DNA of 64,000 nt from JBMOUD01 sp049319665 (GTDB lineage: Bacteria; Pseudomonadota; Gammaproteobacteria; Enterobacterales; Enterobacteriaceae): positions 62,001 to 126,000 of the forward strand of contig NZ_JBMOUD010000005.1 in the NCBI RefSeq assembly GCF_049319665.1. Reading direction: 5' to 3'. Shown here in pieces: positions 61,936-64,000 of the stretch (positions within the stretch are counted from its first letter, which is position 1; each line of letters begins with the position of its first letter). The translations under genes were made by a program, and so were the position numbers. The notes under the pieces were generated by a model, which had not been told where the DNA came from, did no database searches, and saw only the letters and a list, made by a program, of their open reading frames with translations.

Positions 61936-62239
61936 CACTGACCTCACTACAGACTCATTTTATTATTAGGTAATAGTAATCCTAACCACAGGTTAGCATG
62001 TTTTCCAACTCGTCCAATCTGCCATTTCAACGTTTTAGCCCTTCATCTTGAGTAACCGCATTGAAGGTTCAATTTTCCAAACCTCTCGCAATTTTTCTGT
62101 ATCACTTGTCGACCCACTTTTTATTTTGCGTGATGTCGCGCAACGCCAAAACCTCAGTCTGGTGGTTGGCTGACGACTAGGCTAACTTTCCTGAGCCATC
62201 ACCAGGGCAATTATCTATCTCAAGGAAAGGAGACATATC
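61936..62239. other. Divergent gap between ampD and ppdD
   Basis: No gene is seen in these 304 bp. The region holds the ampD and ppdD promoters, and AAGGAAAGGAG just before ppdD is a strong ribosome-binding site. Confidence 0.5.
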
Positions 62240-62686
62240 ATGCAACAACAGGGATTCTCGCTGATCGAATTAATGGTCGTGATTGGCATTATTGGTATCC
62301 TCAGCGCAATTGGCATTCCTGCCTACCAAACCTACACCCAAAAAGCGGCGCTCACCGATATGCTGCAAACGATGGTGCCTTATAAAACCGCCGTCGAACT
62401 TTGTAGCATTGATCGCGGTACATTGAGCGTGTGTGAAAATGGCGTACAAAGCATCCCAGACAATAAGTCATCGCGCTACACCAGTTCTGTGGCAGTAAAA
62501 GCTGGGGTTATCTCACTTATCGGGCAACAGACGCTAAATGGATTAACCGTGGTCATGACGCCAAAGGTCAATACCAAAAGCGGCGAACTTAGCTGGCAGC
62601 GCAGCTGTAGCAACGCGACCAACGAAGGAATGGCCGACGCGTGCAAACAAGTCTTCCACTTCGGTGATACCGGTGACAGCAAATGA
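62240..62686 (+). CDS. ppdD: Type IV pilin (prepilin peptidase-dependent protein)
   Basis: The 148-residue protein is a type IVa major pilin. It has a short leader ending QQQG|FSLIELMVV with Glu at mature position 5, then the hydrophobic helix IGIIGILSAIGIPAYQ that packs in the pilus core. Two C-terminal Cys residues (RSCSNA and DACKQ) can form the D-region disulfide. The assembly ATPase gene hofB overlaps its stop by four bases. Confidence 0.95.
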   Translation: MQQQGFSLIELMVVIGIIGILSAIGIPAYQTYTQKAALTDMLQTMVPYKTAVELCSIDRGTLSVCENGVQSIPDNKSSRYTSSVAVKAGVISLIGQQTLNGLTVVMTPKVNTKSGELSWQRSCSNATNEGMADACKQVFHFGDTGDSK

Positions 62687-64000
62687 ACGCGCCATCAATA
62701 AGCCCCAAAATAGCCCCCGCCAGTAAACGAAATGTACAGGCACAACGCGAACTCCAGGCAACGCTATCTGAAGTCTGTCATCGTTATCGCGCCATCTTTT
62801 TAACCAACGACTCATATCGAGTACGAATCGCCTGTCCTGAGGATATGCCTGAGATTAGCCAACTGGCGGAAGCTTTGCGCTTTGCAAGCGGGTTGAAAGT
62901 TGATATTGAGCAATGGCCACCAGCCCGAATAGAACAAGCCATGCAACAAGCCGGTTCTTCCGCTGAAGCATCAGCTAGCGCCGAGCCACAAGCGCATGAA
63001 GGGTTGGAAAATGATAATGAAACGCCGGTCGTCACCTTTATCAACCAAACATTGAAGATGGCTATTATGCGGCGAGCTTCGGATGTTCACATTGAAAGTT
63101 ATGAAAATCACATTCGGATAAGAGTCCGTATTGATGGAGTATTACAGGTTCTACCGAGCCCCGACTTTTCACTGGCGGCGAGCCTATGTGCGCGACTGAA
63201 GATTATGGGGCAACTCAATGTGGCGGAGCGCCGTTTGCCGCAAGATGGTCAACTCTCGGTTGCCTTGGATAACCAGCGCTATTCCATGCGTATCGCCACC
63301 CTGCCAACGCAACACGGTGAAAAAATTGTACTGAGGATCCTGCATATGACTCAGCAGGATTTATCAATGGAACAGTTGGGGCTATCGACGGAGGATCTTA
63401 AAAACTATCTCAATGCGCTGAATACACCACAAGGCTTAATTTTAGTTACCGGGCCGACCGGTAGTGGCAAAACGGTTACGCTGTACAGCGGGTTAAGGTA
63501 TCTCAATACCCCAGAGCGTAATATTTGTAGTGTCGAAGATCCGATTGAAATCCCGGTTAGCGGGATCAACCAAACGCAGATCAACATCAAAACCGATCTC
63601 AACTTTGCCAAAGTACTACGTGCTCTTCTACGCCAAGATCCTGATGTGATCATGGTTGGTGAGATACGCGACAGCGAAACGGCCGATATTGCGGTGAAAG
63701 CCGCACAAACCGGGCATTTAGTTTTATCCACGCTGCATACCAACTCGACTATTGATACTTTAAGCCGTCTGGGGCAGATGGGCGTTGAGGGTTACCACAT
63801 CGCCGCCAGTCTGCGATTAGTCATTGCCCAAAGGCTGGTTCGTAAACTTTGCCCACATTGCCGCCAACCACACCAACATATCGTCGGTATTGAATCCAAT
63901 GGCCAACCGCGCCAGCAAGAAGTGTGGCAGGCAGTAGGATGTGATCGCTGCTTTTCTGGTTATTACGGAAGAGTGGGGATTTACGAAATATTGCAAATTA
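62683..64000 (+). CDS. hofB: Type IV pilus assembly ATPase HofB (cut by window end)
   Basis: This GspE/PilB-family ATPase powers pilus extension. About 439 codons lie in the window (E. coli HofB has 461), so little is missing. The start is ATG at 62683 in the ATGA overlap with ppdD. Visible are Walker A GPTGSGKT at 257-264, the Asp box region with EDPIE, Walker B VIMVGEIRDSETA, the His box STLHT, and a four-Cys zinc site (CPHC at 390-393, Cys420 and Cys423). A N-terminal stretch of about 100 residues is poorly conserved. Confidence 0.95.
   Translation, partial: MNAPSISPKIAPASKRNVQAQRELQATLSEVCHRYRAIFLTNDSYRVRIACPEDMPEISQLAEALRFASGLKVDIEQWPPARIEQAMQQAGSSAEASASAEPQAHEGLENDNETPVVTFINQTLKMAIMRRASDVHIESYENHIRIRVRIDGVLQVLPSPDFSLAASLCARLKIMGQLNVAERRLPQDGQLSVALDNQRYSMRIATLPTQHGEKIVLRILHMTQQDLSMEQLGLSTEDLKNYLNALNTPQGLILVTGPTGSGKTVTLYSGLRYLNTPERNICSVEDPIEIPVSGINQTQINIKTDLNFAKVLRALLRQDPDVIMVGEIRDSETADIAVKAAQTGHLVLSTLHTNSTIDTLSRLGQMGVEGYHIAASLRLVIAQRLVRKLCPHCRQPHQHIVGIESNGQPRQQEVWQAVGCDRCFSGYYGRVGIYEILQI

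Overview
This window is chromosomal DNA of an enterobacterium, most probably a Yersinia. The housekeeping proteins (DksA, PanB, SpeD, AceE, AceF, Lpd, AcnB and others) match their E. coli counterparts in length and sequence. Gene order is the E. coli hofB-ppdD-ampDE-aroP-pdhR-aceEF-lpd-acnB-yacL-speDE-cueO-hpt-can-yadGH-panDCB-folK-pcnB-gluQ-dksA-sfsA-thpR-hrpB-mrcB block, read here in reverse. The dispersed intergenic repeats with ATACCC-type ends, the lineage-specific islands and the protein variants favour Yersinia. The species cannot be fixed by eye.

Layout. 1-13.4 kb: a Fur-box-like site and the first codons of a leftward gene at the edge, then mrcB and hrpB (minus), then thpR, sfsA, dksA, gluQ, pcnB, folK, panB, panC and panD (plus). 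pcnB appears to start at the rare codon AUU. 13.4-20.3 kb: an inserted five-gene sugar unit (periplasmic binding protein, duplicated ABC ATPase, two permeases, FGGY pentulose kinase). 20.3-26.5 kb: yadH and yadG (minus), can (plus), a 0.9-kb repeat-rich gap, hpt (minus), a second repeat-rich gap where E. coli has gcd, and cueO (minus) with a CueR-type promoter. 26.6-28.9 kb: yacC, speE and speD (plus).

28.9-44.5 kb is the main accessory island, a contact-dependent growth inhibition (CDI) locus on the minus strand. It holds cdiB, a 3378-residue cdiA and its cdiI. Behind them are displaced cassettes: an orphan CdiA C-terminus that is a clear barnase homologue followed by a barstar homologue, and then a further immunity gene behind a broken toxin tail. 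SymE-family 3' fragments on the opposite strand separate the cassettes. A 294-bp, about 98% identical direct repeat lies at the VENN border of both cdiA and the barnase cassette, so one crossover would swap the toxin that is delivered.

44.5-64 kb returns to the conserved backbone: an alginate-lyase-like secreted protein, yacL, acnB, a lone GltI-like binding protein, lpd, aceF, aceE, pdhR (with a palindromic PdhR operator), aroP (with paired TyrR-like boxes), an inserted HNH endonuclease gene, ampE, ampD, and the type IV pilus genes ppdD and hofB, the last cut by the window end. No rRNA, tRNA, CRISPR array or intact transposase gene was found.
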